A stretch of 64,000 bases of DNA from Sphingobium sp. AS12 (GTDB lineage Bacteria > Pseudomonadota > Alphaproteobacteria > Sphingomonadales > Sphingomonadaceae): the NCBI RefSeq assembly GCF_019097845.1, contig NZ_JAHRGM010000056.1, positions 124,001 to 188,000 of the forward strand, read 5' to 3'. A program made the position numbers and the translations under genes. Position 1 is the stretch's first letter, and each line of letters begins with the position of its first letter. The notes under the pieces were generated by a model. It saw only the letters and a list, made by a program, of their open reading frames with translations, made no database searches and had not been told where the DNA came from. Below are positions 62,301 to 64,000 of this stretch, piece by piece.

Positions 62301-64000
62301 GACTATATCATCAACGACGATGTCGATGGCGCACGGACCGGCACCGTCACCATCAATGTGCAATCGACCAACCATGCACCGACCGCAGTGGCCGACCTGT
62401 TCAGCACGGACGAGGATACGCCGTTCGAATTCACAGCCGCCGACCTGATCGGCAACGACAGCGACCTTGACGGCGATACGGTCAGTCTCGTCTCGCTTGA
62501 GACAAGCGGCGACCTGGGCCGCATTCAGCGCCTGCCAGGTGGACGCTACAGCTTCGTGCCCAAGGAAAATGCCAGCGGGACCGCGACCTTCCGCTACACG
62601 ATCACGGACGGCCGTCTGACAAGCACCGGGACCTTCTCGTTCGAGATCGCACCGGTCAACGATGCCCCCTACGCCAATTCCGATGGCGTGGGCACCGGCA
62701 ACAATCCGCAAGGCGTGTTCGTCGGCGACCAGGACACGGCTCTCATCATCGACCTGGCTACGCTTCTTGCCAACGATCGTGACATCGAGGGCGACAGCTT
62801 TGCAATCGTCGAACTGCTCGATGGCGACAATGGCACCGTTGCCATGGTCGGAAACACCGCCGTCTTCACGCCCCGCGAGGGCTATTTTGGCAACGCCGCC
62901 TTCTCCTATCGCGTCACCGACGCGCATGGCGCAGATCGCATCGGCCGAGTGTCCCTCACCATCCTGCCGGAGTTCAACATTCCGATCGCAGTGTCCGACC
63001 ATGGGTTCGGCACGCTCGAAGACACCTATATCGATATCGATCCGGCCCAGCTTCTTGCGAATGACTATGATCCTGAAGGCGAGACGATCACCTTCCTCGG
63101 CTTCATCGGCGCGCCGGCCGATGCTTCGATCGCGACACTCGAGAACGGACAGTATCGGATCACGCCCGCGGCAAACTTCCATGGCACGCTGCTGCTCAGC
63201 TATGCGATCACGAACGCCTCCGGATTCCCGGTCACGGCCACTGTCGAGATTGAGGTCCTGCCGGTCAACGACGCGCCGATCGCGGGCGACGACACCTTGT
63301 CGCTCAGCGAAGATCAGCCGCCGCTGACGCTGTTCATCTCCCAACTGCTTGAGAATGACATCGAGCCCGACAACCAGGCCCTTGTCTTCAGCCGCATCGT
63401 CGACACGCACGGCCTGACGGTTACCACCAATGGCATCGGCCAGCTCATCATCACGCCCGATGCCGATTTCAACGGCGATGCCTGGTTCGACTATGAAGTC
63501 ACCGATTCCGCCAGCGTCACCGACATCGCCCGGGTCGCGGTCACGATCGCCGCGGTGAACGATGCGCCAGTGATCGGCGCGATCCCTGCCCTGCGTGGGA
63601 CCGAGGACCAGCCGTTCACGGCGACCTTGCCCGACAATCTTGTTTCAGATGCCGATGGCGACACGGTTCTTGTCGAAGTCCGCGGTGTCGGCGGCGCGGC
63701 TCTGCCATCCTGGCTTGCCTATGATCGCCAGACCAGGACGTTCACCGGCACGCCGCCGGCCAATTTCAATGGTACAGTAACCCTGGAAATCCTGGCGGCG
63801 GACCAGACGGCTACGGTCATCCGTCAGTTTGCGATCGTCATCGATGCGGTCAACGATGCTCCGGTCCTGACGCAGGCGCTGGCCGACCTGTCGGGAACCG
63901 AAGACCAGCCTTTCAGCTTCGCCCTTCAGACCGGTGCGTTCACGGACAATGATGGCGATGCATTGACCTTCTCGGTCACTCTCGCCGACGGCAGCCCGCT
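37890..64000 (+). CDS. Giant RTX protein with an N-terminal PIN-like domain (runs off the right edge)
   Basis: A single frame stays open from the ATG at 37890 to the window end, at least 8,703 residues. Order of parts: PIN-like nuclease domain (1-140), variable region, glycine-zipper segment (about 250-375), EF-hand/dockerin-like module (about 758-957), RTX repeats with hemolysin-type calcium-binding related units (about 1450-3050), a Gly-Glu-Pro linker (about 3085-3110), more RTX with three nidogen-like domains (about 3150-4770) and further RTX units (to about 5770), seven tandem-95/cadherin-like repeats (about 5780-6500), RTX (about 6510-7000), then more tandem-95 and putative Ig-like repeats. 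There is no N-terminal signal peptide, so type I secretion through a C-terminal signal outside the window is expected. Such proteins act as cell-surface adhesins or contact toxins. An HlyC-type acyltransferase gene is divergent from the operon. Confidence 0.85.
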   Translation, partial: MAGEFIVLDTNAIQNLYAGGGAAAWDQLLTGGKKVVLSSVINAEMRGAPADIVEAFDTWRLSKGIPLVNFEIEGIRFPDDHPRVGQLRPDAGDNVLRALMDHQNNPVAAAALQNAGIDTNGSLRLLTDDADFLRKVWNETGSFSNDGLKAKGHGTEPYRGTAEFMAERYSVGDIDKAGFRAWLDGFKASGRELSDGLNDGTGGKRFKLQAQFDMLHGNPDILDGGILDDLRDLRRRLLLDSAGSVSPSFALKGGILAGAGYVLAKFGIIGDVLAFSMVASTADELRKTGDAENIKKANKLWVSYFFETAGGLAGAAVGGYVAVATLKGFGGFWGPLVGAVAGSVAGSYAGSELGEYIYDQYPDIFDELINGVYDGFDVSVALGDGIDIDGYATQLFKKLGFTIDPNDTSDGEDWVLGTKWANAAGGNGDDFLVGWKPEYLEAGKTFDENVKAQAAAAWAAYDALVALGQAPEPPTLERTAGVAQTNLQMILNGGAGNDWVISILGEGAITAGGLGRDWIFNTSRNGEIYGDTIDGLDPETGLAVEDNAANSDNIWFFADTTLMDAQHHDVLKYFGIPMTGGDANGGLAGLAIMNGLLGSATGMANITRYMTGQASDWTGEVYVDHIQPWILYTFQHDEDGNLDMYVTNAFEQIFRGMMAATGNEAGSSEGIHKGWMKIENVDVVGSRLGALQGELAGQGDLNMVFRAVNPLQALLPLLNLVPGAIGAALYYSVFADSLLSTVAATQRFTKALKWADGMDPLIIDLDGDGIETTSLSDSKAYFDVDGDLFAERTGWLKGDDGFLVLDSNGNARIDGIGEMFGSRAGGGFAELSQYDSNGDGKITASDLIWSSLQVWQDRNRDGVTDTGELKSLDQLGIISINLSSTALGVTTPQNAHLVSSSTVTFNNGRTSNIFEALFTANEVDTKFAGEAGLAPWQSSSELNAKGFGSITDLAVAAANDVGFAELAQDRAAAMTTPKMKDLVAKVGDVLGDWGMTLETSQELVAVKLGSDGAFVDRAVYAEDATGGYWTLESGNPVLDAQGATIARPTLEQVLDQGSGWRLEQAWSPSSRESALAFRDEAPYLMSQVNGRAVILDYGIKQTDGSWALASNPSVSYASIDAIFALPHAIGTEWRREDIQFNPLANLPVEKIGVNFINGVAVDYTVQITDNDGSFYVWARNLDRALQLQAKSGNAFEFNLRNYQIDFETLDEVGSTDDSVYRVELLTPQQFHFATSLGGVDFRPEMLSATYNNVTGQLSYSVNGVEGAGRYVNQVDANGNPVLVTYSDGTTAPATSYQSDVKTMIAMLQPVMEQYVITSRRLAVRLALQGGLKPFAQGLSYDASRDVFVTTTDRQMAPMFEAIFAAAPASNANDAVLDYLTDWNEILWQIYPDFAPDDTGGVLEAKVGVDQAYIMQMLIQAYENVGVDLDIRGVAHALSVDETRIITHASGDTLVEGTNGTDYFYMTTGDQTLRGGMSSDYYFVGKNSGDDVIFDQDLGGNDELRFTDLDSGDVIAIRDGEDLILQIRGQTNFVRLTDQFLGELNPYLSNGKQFQSGVEQIVFSDGVIWDRFRMAVEVADPRDTGDVYAGSGSGDVLWGGKGNDVLTGGLGGDIYIFARGDGQDVISERGGFSFGPIKAGIDFLKFTGDISASDLRLTRSGTDTTLHITLLDKQGNPTSDTIEIEDYFGGLSLGLGLFSEVFGSSDGLDYVSPNQVERFIFDDGTSLEFTQVAERVLANAKTAGDDAIYGFLNDNTLDGGAGDDYLQGGRGDDTYIFGRNYGHDVIEDNGPKYGLFDPPSKDVLKFVDDIRWTDLDYLRTGKSDTLTLRVSGTDDQVTMVDFLEEIIFLGYVNALETIAFADGTEWSYLQLLQHFVDVGQTGGNDIIYGFEGIADIFYVGAGNDRLEGLSGNDIYYFAQGSGNDTIFDEEGADRLIFANLNFSDVAITRTALDLVFTIKATGERLIVEGQYIREGLQHAAVELFVFGDRLVSFTDLNPEDIALDRFTGGATSGADTLTGSDFGEIIDGRGGDDELIGADGGDTYIFDVGYGNDVIVDRRTRAHWSDRDGISVPVDDTVEFAADIRYQTDRNVVFTKSGDDLLITITGRPDSSLRIRNQFRSIDDAIEIFRFDDGTVLSAGDIEQELQIEGGNRGDNIIEVSDLLIDVPNTLDGRQGDDTLKGGNAGDTYAFTAGYDFDTIVEKQDRPGAIDRIVFGASVHLEDLIVTRDGSDMIIDLGNGADVLRIVGGLGTTSIEEYHFADGAVLTRDAIIERMLTGGAGDDSIVGFDGRADVMSGGAGSDLLAGGTGNDIYKFGIGDGYDAVTDTGGIDQIVFGPGVTRNEVTFSNVNGDLLISLATDTDRLVILGGYKNAPVESFVFADGETLTLTQVRSLILAGSDSSGQDIIDLRELDVTDAVEPGRGNDRVLLANGGTVTINAGDGVDRIEMPAGVNAATINFADYGAADALIRPLAQGSNDIAILFSTGDQVILVDGMGGGALPSLLFADGQLLDGAAIVQRLVTDQASSGDDVILGSNRAETLNGGHGADYLAGGGGNDTYIFTRGDGADVIEDSNGSDDVLRIKGYAAADMRVTFTPDFRETEISFGDGTDRITLRHASSTNYTIDRIIFDDGASFTLAQLEALWRGQGTDNDDNLVGTNLSAGEVFTGGKGNDIIAGNGGADVIRFSRGDGQDRIQSTTGWDGLAVIEFGSGITLGDITARRDASGNIILLIAGSDDRLTLVDPIGRVDGIIASIKFADGTSVKLSTLAASIPGTDGDDHIIVPADAANNGSDIYGGDGNDYIETGNGNDILTGGRGDDRLEGNRGSDTYYFGRGDGQDRILDANVDNDGGIDTLRFGPGITPDDIIFLGVENGAIRLTIAGSSDRLTIEGMGNNENNYIDRVDNVIEQFVFADGTIWDAAEIFARATQGTEGNDRIEFGVWFERTLTISGGKGDDTLITGNGDATFVFDRGDGRDTIEVPNPWNSVDTLRFGAGITAADIALTVKGDDLVIRLRGSEDDRVTIKGGGSIYGEDIDQIQFADGTLWDYTTLRSHIVSEAAAQAILYPERDTSPFGSVIFDGGTEEPGGGGEEPGGEEPGGEEPGGTSGDTIVGTDGSDNLTGTAGDDEILGKAGADSLSGGDGDDHLVGDAPADLGASGWIAVQAELQSYFGVQTNALLNGLGGTAGFGEEALAAGNDDELVIDLPAALLDALGGELMINGESVTSITVGINGYAALGSNWFDVLPWDVDNGGGALTPSTGGTSQGTNRVWYDFDAASQTITITWDDVGASPSGTVPNAFQLQIKLLGDGSLDVTYRYESIDWAQDYVPGLGTSDRYLDIRVLSGANLALDTTAGNLGDDGVWSFQIRGTEIIGLPPSQDDSLSGGDGNDILEGGAGDDYLSGDGGDDILIGGDGNDSFWDLQGTNTMSGGAGDDVFYVSRSWDTRNTIEGGSGRDTFIIFLPSENETLFAGEASIITDFTPGEGGDLLGFGAGAVEGGDALYPWERVLLVQDGDDVLVLFKPDRADAPAILELARLEGVDGTLLTRDNFQQFDDRAEILFTGDSLNGTGEADLLTGGATDDILDGGYGNDTLVGGDGNDTFLDAEGQNILDGGAGDDVFDLSQPDAVAVAIGGSGSDTYLVRVPALDGPVQGSAGISTITDFTAGAGGDVITFRPSRNWSGYFEVIDFQRILFAQQGADVVIFFRTDSSALVELLRLADVDGSLLTLDNFTELDNRPTILAQPLDLTGTEGDDELVGGVLDDTIQGFGGGDILSGGPGGNDVIDGGEGDDTFLDVGTGNGSDTLTGGQGRDYYEILASQAPGATGVDLITDFTAGDEGDILGILMDFDLPGIGSIIVTQDGDDAVVSLAVLDDGSVRYTRALVRLQGIDAADLTLANFDGNDFELVENQVIVGDESDNLLEGGLGNDHISGLDGNDEIYGGGGNDILLGGDGDDLFEDSVGANEMDGGAGDDIFWNLSYGTQSNRITGGAGRDRFVIGYGGVGSGGGGEVGLSAFDIGAAAGAGEGDIITDFMVGAQGDVIELDYSSAFNISYNIYGALVRQDGANTIVTAERYDEFSGTYISTTILTLENVNANDLVAANFNGALIYRTDDVVLTGTSVGDRLNGGRGNDLIDGGYGPDTIYGYDGDDHLIGDPGLPQTDLPDLGSYFGTLSSALINTLGGPLGFGEQAMARADNTYSYVAIPEDFNGGSISVDGSAIGEIEVADGRVSLGSFSFNIWPQDIDTRAGAVSPGDGGNSAGSNQVWWDFNAATNTITVTWDDVGRYYYGTTPNAFQVQIKILGDDQFDIIYRYEDLRWTDSRVPYIWTPSGEIFYLPLPSEGAAGLDTALGNTGEPGVWAVQIRGTQLITGIARDADDLYGGNGNDTLEGGLGEDRLDGGAGSDVLTGGAGRDTFVLSESSATIAGADIVTDFEAGANGDFVEVPYWAAIGGLEQESVLLKQEGSDVLVQSILSTNSDGSYVFGTALVLQNVNMGDLTTANFGGMTFASSEDRTLTGTDGNDVLTGSLGNDLIDGGFGADFLTGGGGNDHIIGDNGGSDPFIAQGLAAFGPASNALVNTLGGLRGFGETVLARSDDGSETIGIPVGFNGGTVSVEGTAVSAIQISTNGTLTIGSMSILVWPQDADTRAGELAPSEGGNSTGSNQVWVDFDAASGTITVTWDDVGAYGNSTTPNAFQAQIKVLGNGDFDVAYRYEQLTWGGSSYPGLYTSQQTRTLPMPAGGLVTLDTTDGNLGAPGVWYLQVRGSNISTFIRNDDTLRGGDGNDILEGGLGSDSLEGGQGADTLIGGDGADFFEDVSSDDAIDVMTGGSGRDTYRYINRYGMGSGEDVITDFEGGPTGDVIKFLNYYSGNPFQLGLLVVKQDGADTIIQTTESGSTPRSILRLQGVSAGSLTLENFDGYAFPLDGAVDLDDTDDGHVLAGSPSDDRIYGFGGDDTIYGYDGNDKLAGGTGNDIVDAGNGDDWVSGQDGNDRLAGGAGSDVVAGGTGDDVIFGGTETLSLSDDDVFEGGRGDDNLTGGSGNDLYRFTRGDGRDTISDAGGNDRIEFVDGIDPADVSVVQIGTDLELRVSDGGGRIKLNQALGSGNASKIEQVAFADGTTWNWSDVLARSVVTTAGDDSVTLVGGITTIDGQGGNDTLTGTSGNDTLAGGRGDDVLNGGLGDDVYLFHRGDGQDRISDSGGVNRLLFGADIAPEDVQLVRGASTVMLAIAGTGDRINLGQAASLAMAIQSVEFANGTVWTASTLLAMATDPTAGDDILYGSDYADDLAGGLGNDEIYAGAGSDTLRGGAGADRLVGGLGDDIYRFGRGDGQDLIMESGGMDTIQFDAGIAPSDIIVEQSADGANLILKIRETNDRITIQGAMTNKVEAIRFADGTVWSDQTLLEMATTASTTIKTGDADANILVSGPGNNLLIGNGGDDTYRYARGDGRDTILDAAETVYDVLEISGYDFGDLSFARLSPQSDDIVVRLPQAGDEIVIRGGLAGFQGIERVLLTDSNVVIDLNAIRAAALASQQSDGDDVIAGTSGNDTLAGGRGNDIISGGSGADTFVYRSGDGVDRIEGFSFDTDVLRLEDLTPADIANTARGGPDNLDLVINFVGGKDQIVLTGALASFNLFTIRFANGTVWNLDTMRARALSDIDGAGNDKVYGFDSTDNFAARGGDDQLFGAEGSDSYAFARGSGNDTIQDKQTQTGPVDAVFIADFASTEASVSRLFRGSESVIIRFTSSTDDSLTIIDALAADGKGVEIIRFADGVEWTKAAMRDLVDNRAPAALDDGYYTLIAGQTITILASELLQNDLDADGDPIHIVSVDGSANGTASLDANGNVLFTASSSYYGPTTLTYTLTDGRNAFDTAQVDIRIRPVATAIEDRGFTVAEDGTLNIRVERLLSNDLDGDRMIVGQVNGAVGGTVSLSSDGNIAFDPTANFNGTAEFTYVANTPEGGSASAKVYITVTPVNDAPVAQNDGTIEGVEGESLTIDPLALLANDSDADGDILTLQSVLSNADVTVSIDADGLIQVIPRDYFWGNAHFDYIVKDPSGATSIGRVNLSFASVNDAPVANSDLIVTTQSGDPILEDNPIILNALAQEVNGAIVPGLLSNDTDPDNDPLVIDAIGTSHGGIAQLLANQTILFTPSANFNGDAWFDYRVNDSQGGMSWARATIAYQPVNDRPVAGNDGYTGPGLQFLRGPEDVAIEIPILELLKNDFDPEGFTLTFATDQSSVPTAVNGDITFTDHGTIIFTPDENFWGEASFYYLVTDLEGAVDDGRVTLWFDNVSDGPPVARNDFVDVLEDVPATIPISVLLANDSDMDRDPLRFLGFRPDHDLNGTLEFDADGNILFTPNPNATQSSGFFYQITDDTVEGGIAEGYVDLTIIAQPDDPTVVDDYDFATPLDVPLVLRVSDLIANDYDVDGGPLPHFVGIDEVLDPVALALGNHVSIGTAEVVTFSGEQFVVIRFNPGYSGEATIQYRIADPTGLEDTGFVHATVEAVYDGTLRGSRYVDYIVGNAQDELIQGLDSNDFILALGGNDRIETGDGDDVIDAGDGDDIIDAGFGADHITGGAGFDTVLFAGSNVGVRADLESRVGQGGTAAGDTYVGIEALVGTDYNDQLGGDAGDNRLEGGVGNDRLEGRAGNDMLIGGLGNDTLDGGVGADILDGGDGIDTASYFDATDSSPSTQGVTISLANGTASGGDATGDTLTSIENVIGTDYADTIEGDAGNNRLEGGRGDDILSGGAGNDVLIGGRGADTLIGDEGEDIADYSLSAEGITIDLADSMAGGGDALGDTLSKIEIVQGSYHDDIMRGDASDNRLRGGLGADLIDGRGGFDTADYSAADEAVTVDLSLGQGLTGEADGDTLVSIEMLLGSVFADSFIGSTGNDMFDGGYGEDLLKGGFGSDTYLLGFDSDNDQVIEQGAASDIDRVAIKEGALPKDVSLVRQGDDLLIELENVAGVLTFDTMLIKDHFLGNESGIEEIAFANGTVWDRAKIEDLARIGRFNAEDDVYLFGVEDEVAVVDPATLLANDAEEGVDQLVLKSVNGTGGANAWIREDGMIAFQAPANLNGQAYFEYTVADPYGRESTARVRVNVAAVNDAPVAVPDTNAALHGVEDEILRIRIDTVLKDNDYDIDNDWEDLRVVGITPLVDADGNPIDPFDYDGNGSEWTAGTNLSARVAGDYLEIISRTDFYGFAGFNYVLEDPSGARSVAPIELYFDAVNDAPRGSGESEQNVRFGRTTSIAVADLMATAYDIEGDAITFVGLHAAADGDAAFNGTAVLDGATIAFTPDGEGTAAISFDVIDERGASATLTYFIDVLPANYAPQAIGDRFTILEDQTIIIDPATLLANDRDADGDSLTFVGVERFADNGKVSVNELGQIVFKARPDFNGNAGFEYTISDGRGGTATGYVAIGILPQNDGATLRDDLVTGLEDQPLFVIPAEAFGNDVEPEGDVLFFRSAGVQGVLDTRYLSADYTVIARQANGEDLPSWLSFDAATMTFTGEAPAGSTATISVILKDPTAGSYVQRFTFNSGNNQSLANGLSVQDTVLSGFTVRQAHHSEIAFGADNLPSGATVTATLSNGDALPSWLIFDPATLRFAGTPEAGVTMPLDVVLHFTKPGAQAGDPASVFTDTLAIDPASLGTGIAYESDLALFDVSHGSFSVSLEGGRPLPEWLEFDVDTMTLALTGETPDANEQPVRLQLSFTPDAPVVPEGSYSAAKRGFTLEFVIGPAAPLDPAINALLQQSDFFKSQGLFAIDLGSAADIAAKRESEAPLPDWLAFNEGTLAFDGTPPPAYVGALGVRLDVAGNNGSLPSFSILTDVVVDSGFTLADGGTNGIGIRTSSEQIDLSAPEDFNGSIAISYTTIDEKGGISHNSGTIIFNVLPTAEKPDAVADTLATIENQPLTFALMDLIANDREDDGDYLRVKAVSAAGHGTLVIHDGIVTYGPPAALLAPGATWTAKLADGSDLPVWMNVDSATGLVTATVPFDLRRSFDIVWTATTGGDSHSASGTHLFDGKLAASVTYTPEAGWSGEDSFSYVITDDLQGDSSATVQIAVEGRHEAPYAGPDSFSTLEQTPIVITPAQLLANDHDVDGDPIRLVGVLNAAHGTLNFDGTTIVFTPDADFSGQAGFDYIINDDVDGARTGTVTINVQSTNHAPTAVADLFSTDEDTPFEFTAADLIGNDSDLDGDTVSLVSLETSGDLGRIQRLPGGRYSFVPKENASGTATFRYTITDGRLTSTGTFSFEIAPVNDAPYANSDGVGTGNNPQGVFVGDQDTALIIDLATLLANDRDIEGDSFAIVELLDGDNGTVAMVGNTAVFTPREGYFGNAAFSYRVTDAHGADRIGRVSLTILPEFNIPIAVSDHGFGTLEDTYIDIDPAQLLANDYDPEGETITFLGFIGAPADASIATLENGQYRITPAANFHGTLLLSYAITNASGFPVTATVEIEVLPVNDAPIAGDDTLSLSEDQPPLTLFISQLLENDIEPDNQALVFSRIVDTHGLTVTTNGIGQLIITPDADFNGDAWFDYEVTDSASVTDIARVAVTIAAVNDAPVIGAIPALRGTEDQPFTATLPDNLVSDADGDTVLVEVRGVGGAALPSWLAYDRQTRTFTGTPPANFNGTVTLEILAADQTATVIRQFAIVIDAVNDAPVLTQALADLSGTEDQPFSFALQTGAFTDNDGDALTFSVTLADGSP
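38640..39012 (+). other. Hydrophobic glycine-zipper segment of the giant RTX protein
   Basis: Residues about 250-375 contain alternating small residues (GGILAGAGYVLAKFGIIG, GGLAGAAVGGYVAVA, GAVAGSVAGSYAGSELGE), a pattern that packs as helices in membranes. By analogy with other exported toxins it could help the N-terminal domain cross or insert into a target membrane. Lysines around it are possible HlyC targets. Confidence 0.5.
40161..40760 (+). repeat. EF-hand/dockerin-like module, copy homologous to 36790-37390
   Basis: PLIIDLDGDGIETTSL, DVDGDLFAERTGW, SNGNARIDGIGEMFG, SNGDGKITASDLIWSS and DRNRDGVTDTGE provide several calcium-loop motifs. FEALFTANEVDTKFAGE and LNAKGFGSITDL close the module. 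It is the shared block that would allow homologous exchange of the N-terminal tip. Confidence 0.75.
42240..47040 (+). repeat. RTX block 1 with hemolysin-type calcium-binding related units
   Basis: Repeating pattern GGxGxDxY.F.RGDGxDxI.E.., followed by a beta-rich stretch ending in FADGT.W (for example GGKGNDVLTGGLGGDIYIF near 42685 and DGRQGDDTLKGGNAGDTY near 44400). These nonapeptide units bind calcium and fold outside the cell after type I export. About a dozen units are present. Confidence 0.75.
47142..47214 (+). repeat. Gly-Glu-Pro linker repeat
   Basis: EEPGG and variants repeat four times in about 24 residues, separating the first RTX block from the nidogen-like region. Probably a flexible spacer. 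Confidence 0.65.
47370..47995 (+). repeat. Nidogen-like (NIDO) domain, copy 1
   Basis: Contains SYFGVQTNALLNGLGG, VWYDFDAASQTITITWDDVG, NAFQLQIKLLGDGS and VTYRYESIDW, the core of NIDO-type extracellular domains. Similar blocks recur at about 50370 and 51570. Confidence 0.6.
50370..50990 (+). repeat. Nidogen-like (NIDO) domain, copy 2
   Basis: Contains SYFGTLSSALINTLGG, VWWDFNAATNTITVTWDDVG, NAFQVQIKILGDDQ and IIYRYEDLRW, parallel to copy 1. Confidence 0.6.
51570..52185 (+). repeat. Nidogen-like (NIDO) domain, copy 3
   Basis: Contains ALVNTLGGLRGFGE, VWVDFDAASGTITVTWDDVG, NAFQAQIKVLGNGD and VAYRYEQLTW, closest to copy 2. Confidence 0.6.
55237..57400 (+). repeat. Tandem-95/cadherin-like repeat array 1 (seven units)
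   Basis: Units of 85-110 residues with the signature NDAPVA.ND..., a central LLANDSDADGD and an ending like F.Y...D. Examples start near 55237, 55520, 55800, 56090, 56430, 56765 and 57060. These Ig/cadherin-like repeats form extended stalks in bacterial surface adhesins. Confidence 0.75.
57410..58900 (+). repeat. RTX block between the tandem-95 arrays
   Basis: Dense GGxGxD nonapeptides such as GGDGIDTASYFDA, GNNRLEGGRGDDILSGGAG and GGFGSDTYLLGFD form a calcium-binding section that interrupts the stalk repeats. It closes with FANGTVWDR near 58855. Confidence 0.75.
58930..64000 (+). repeat. Tandem-95/cadherin-like and putative Ig repeat array 2 (continues past the window)
   Basis: About a dozen further units with NDAPVA, LEDQ and LLANDxDxDGD signatures. 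Between about 60310 and 61560, and again after 63550, LPSWLxFDxxTxxFxGxP motifs of He_PIG-type Ig domains appear (for example near 60364, 60660 and 63705). The array is open at the right edge. Confidence 0.7.

Noticed and set aside
42240..64000. CRISPR-like or satellite DNA repeats
   Set aside because: The periodicity is protein-level RTX and cadherin-like repeats in one long reading frame, with diverged nucleotide sequence and no spacer structure.

Overview
This is a GC-rich alphaproteobacterial window, most like a sphingomonad (Sphingomonadaceae). The signs are an F-type TraD coupling-protein start, a membrane-anchored LuxR-type regulator, a RadC-family JAB protein and many sphingomonad-style small membrane and lipoprotein genes. 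The left end is conjugative DNA (plasmid or ICE), and most of the rest reads as accessory DNA. No rRNA, tRNA or CRISPR array was seen.

Layout. 0-3.1 kb: end of a conjugation module (traD and a ribbon-helix-helix gene), a LuxR-HTH membrane regulator, two small genes, and a RadC/JAB domain fused to a winged helix. 3.4-7.1 kb: an NAD-salvage locus in which a degenerate-Nudix NrtR regulator is divergent from a nicotinamidase/radical-SAM pair and followed by nicotinate phosphoribosyltransferase. 7.3-17.6 kb: a patchwork of single genes (SDR, GFA-family protein, alpha/beta hydrolase, small secreted, lipo- and membrane proteins, an MFS transporter), one complete IS1182-family element with a 4-bp target duplication, a broken response regulator, and a dispersed repeat of about 50 bp that often sits just 3' of genes.

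17.7-36.1 kb: one long minus-strand defence-like island. Its core is a six-gene operon that starts with a bacterial gasdermin and continues with two trypsin-fold proteases, a large P-loop ATPase, a two-domain peptidoglycan hydrolase without a signal peptide, and a trypsin-fold protease fused to a phospholipase D (PLD) nuclease/lipase-type domain. The gasdermin, two proteases and ATPase match the layout I recall for the published Lysobacter gasdermin operon. The last two genes look like additional executioners. The inferred logic is that the ATPase senses infection, the proteases are activated and cleave the gasdermin, and the resulting inner-membrane pore could also let the cytosolic murein hydrolase reach the wall. 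Downstream lies a second cluster of unknown genes built around another PLD protein.

35.5-64 kb: an HlyC-type acyltransferase gene sits head to head, across an AT-rich region, with a three-gene plus-strand operon. That operon holds an orphan calcium-binding module, a small putative immunity protein, and a giant gene (more than 8,700 codons in this window, open at the right edge). The giant protein begins with a PIN-nuclease-like domain and a glycine-zipper segment. It then carries an EF-hand/dockerin-like module, long RTX repeat blocks, three nidogen-like domains and arrays of tandem-95/cadherin-like repeats. I read it as a type I-secreted RTX protein with a swappable N-terminal toxin tip.
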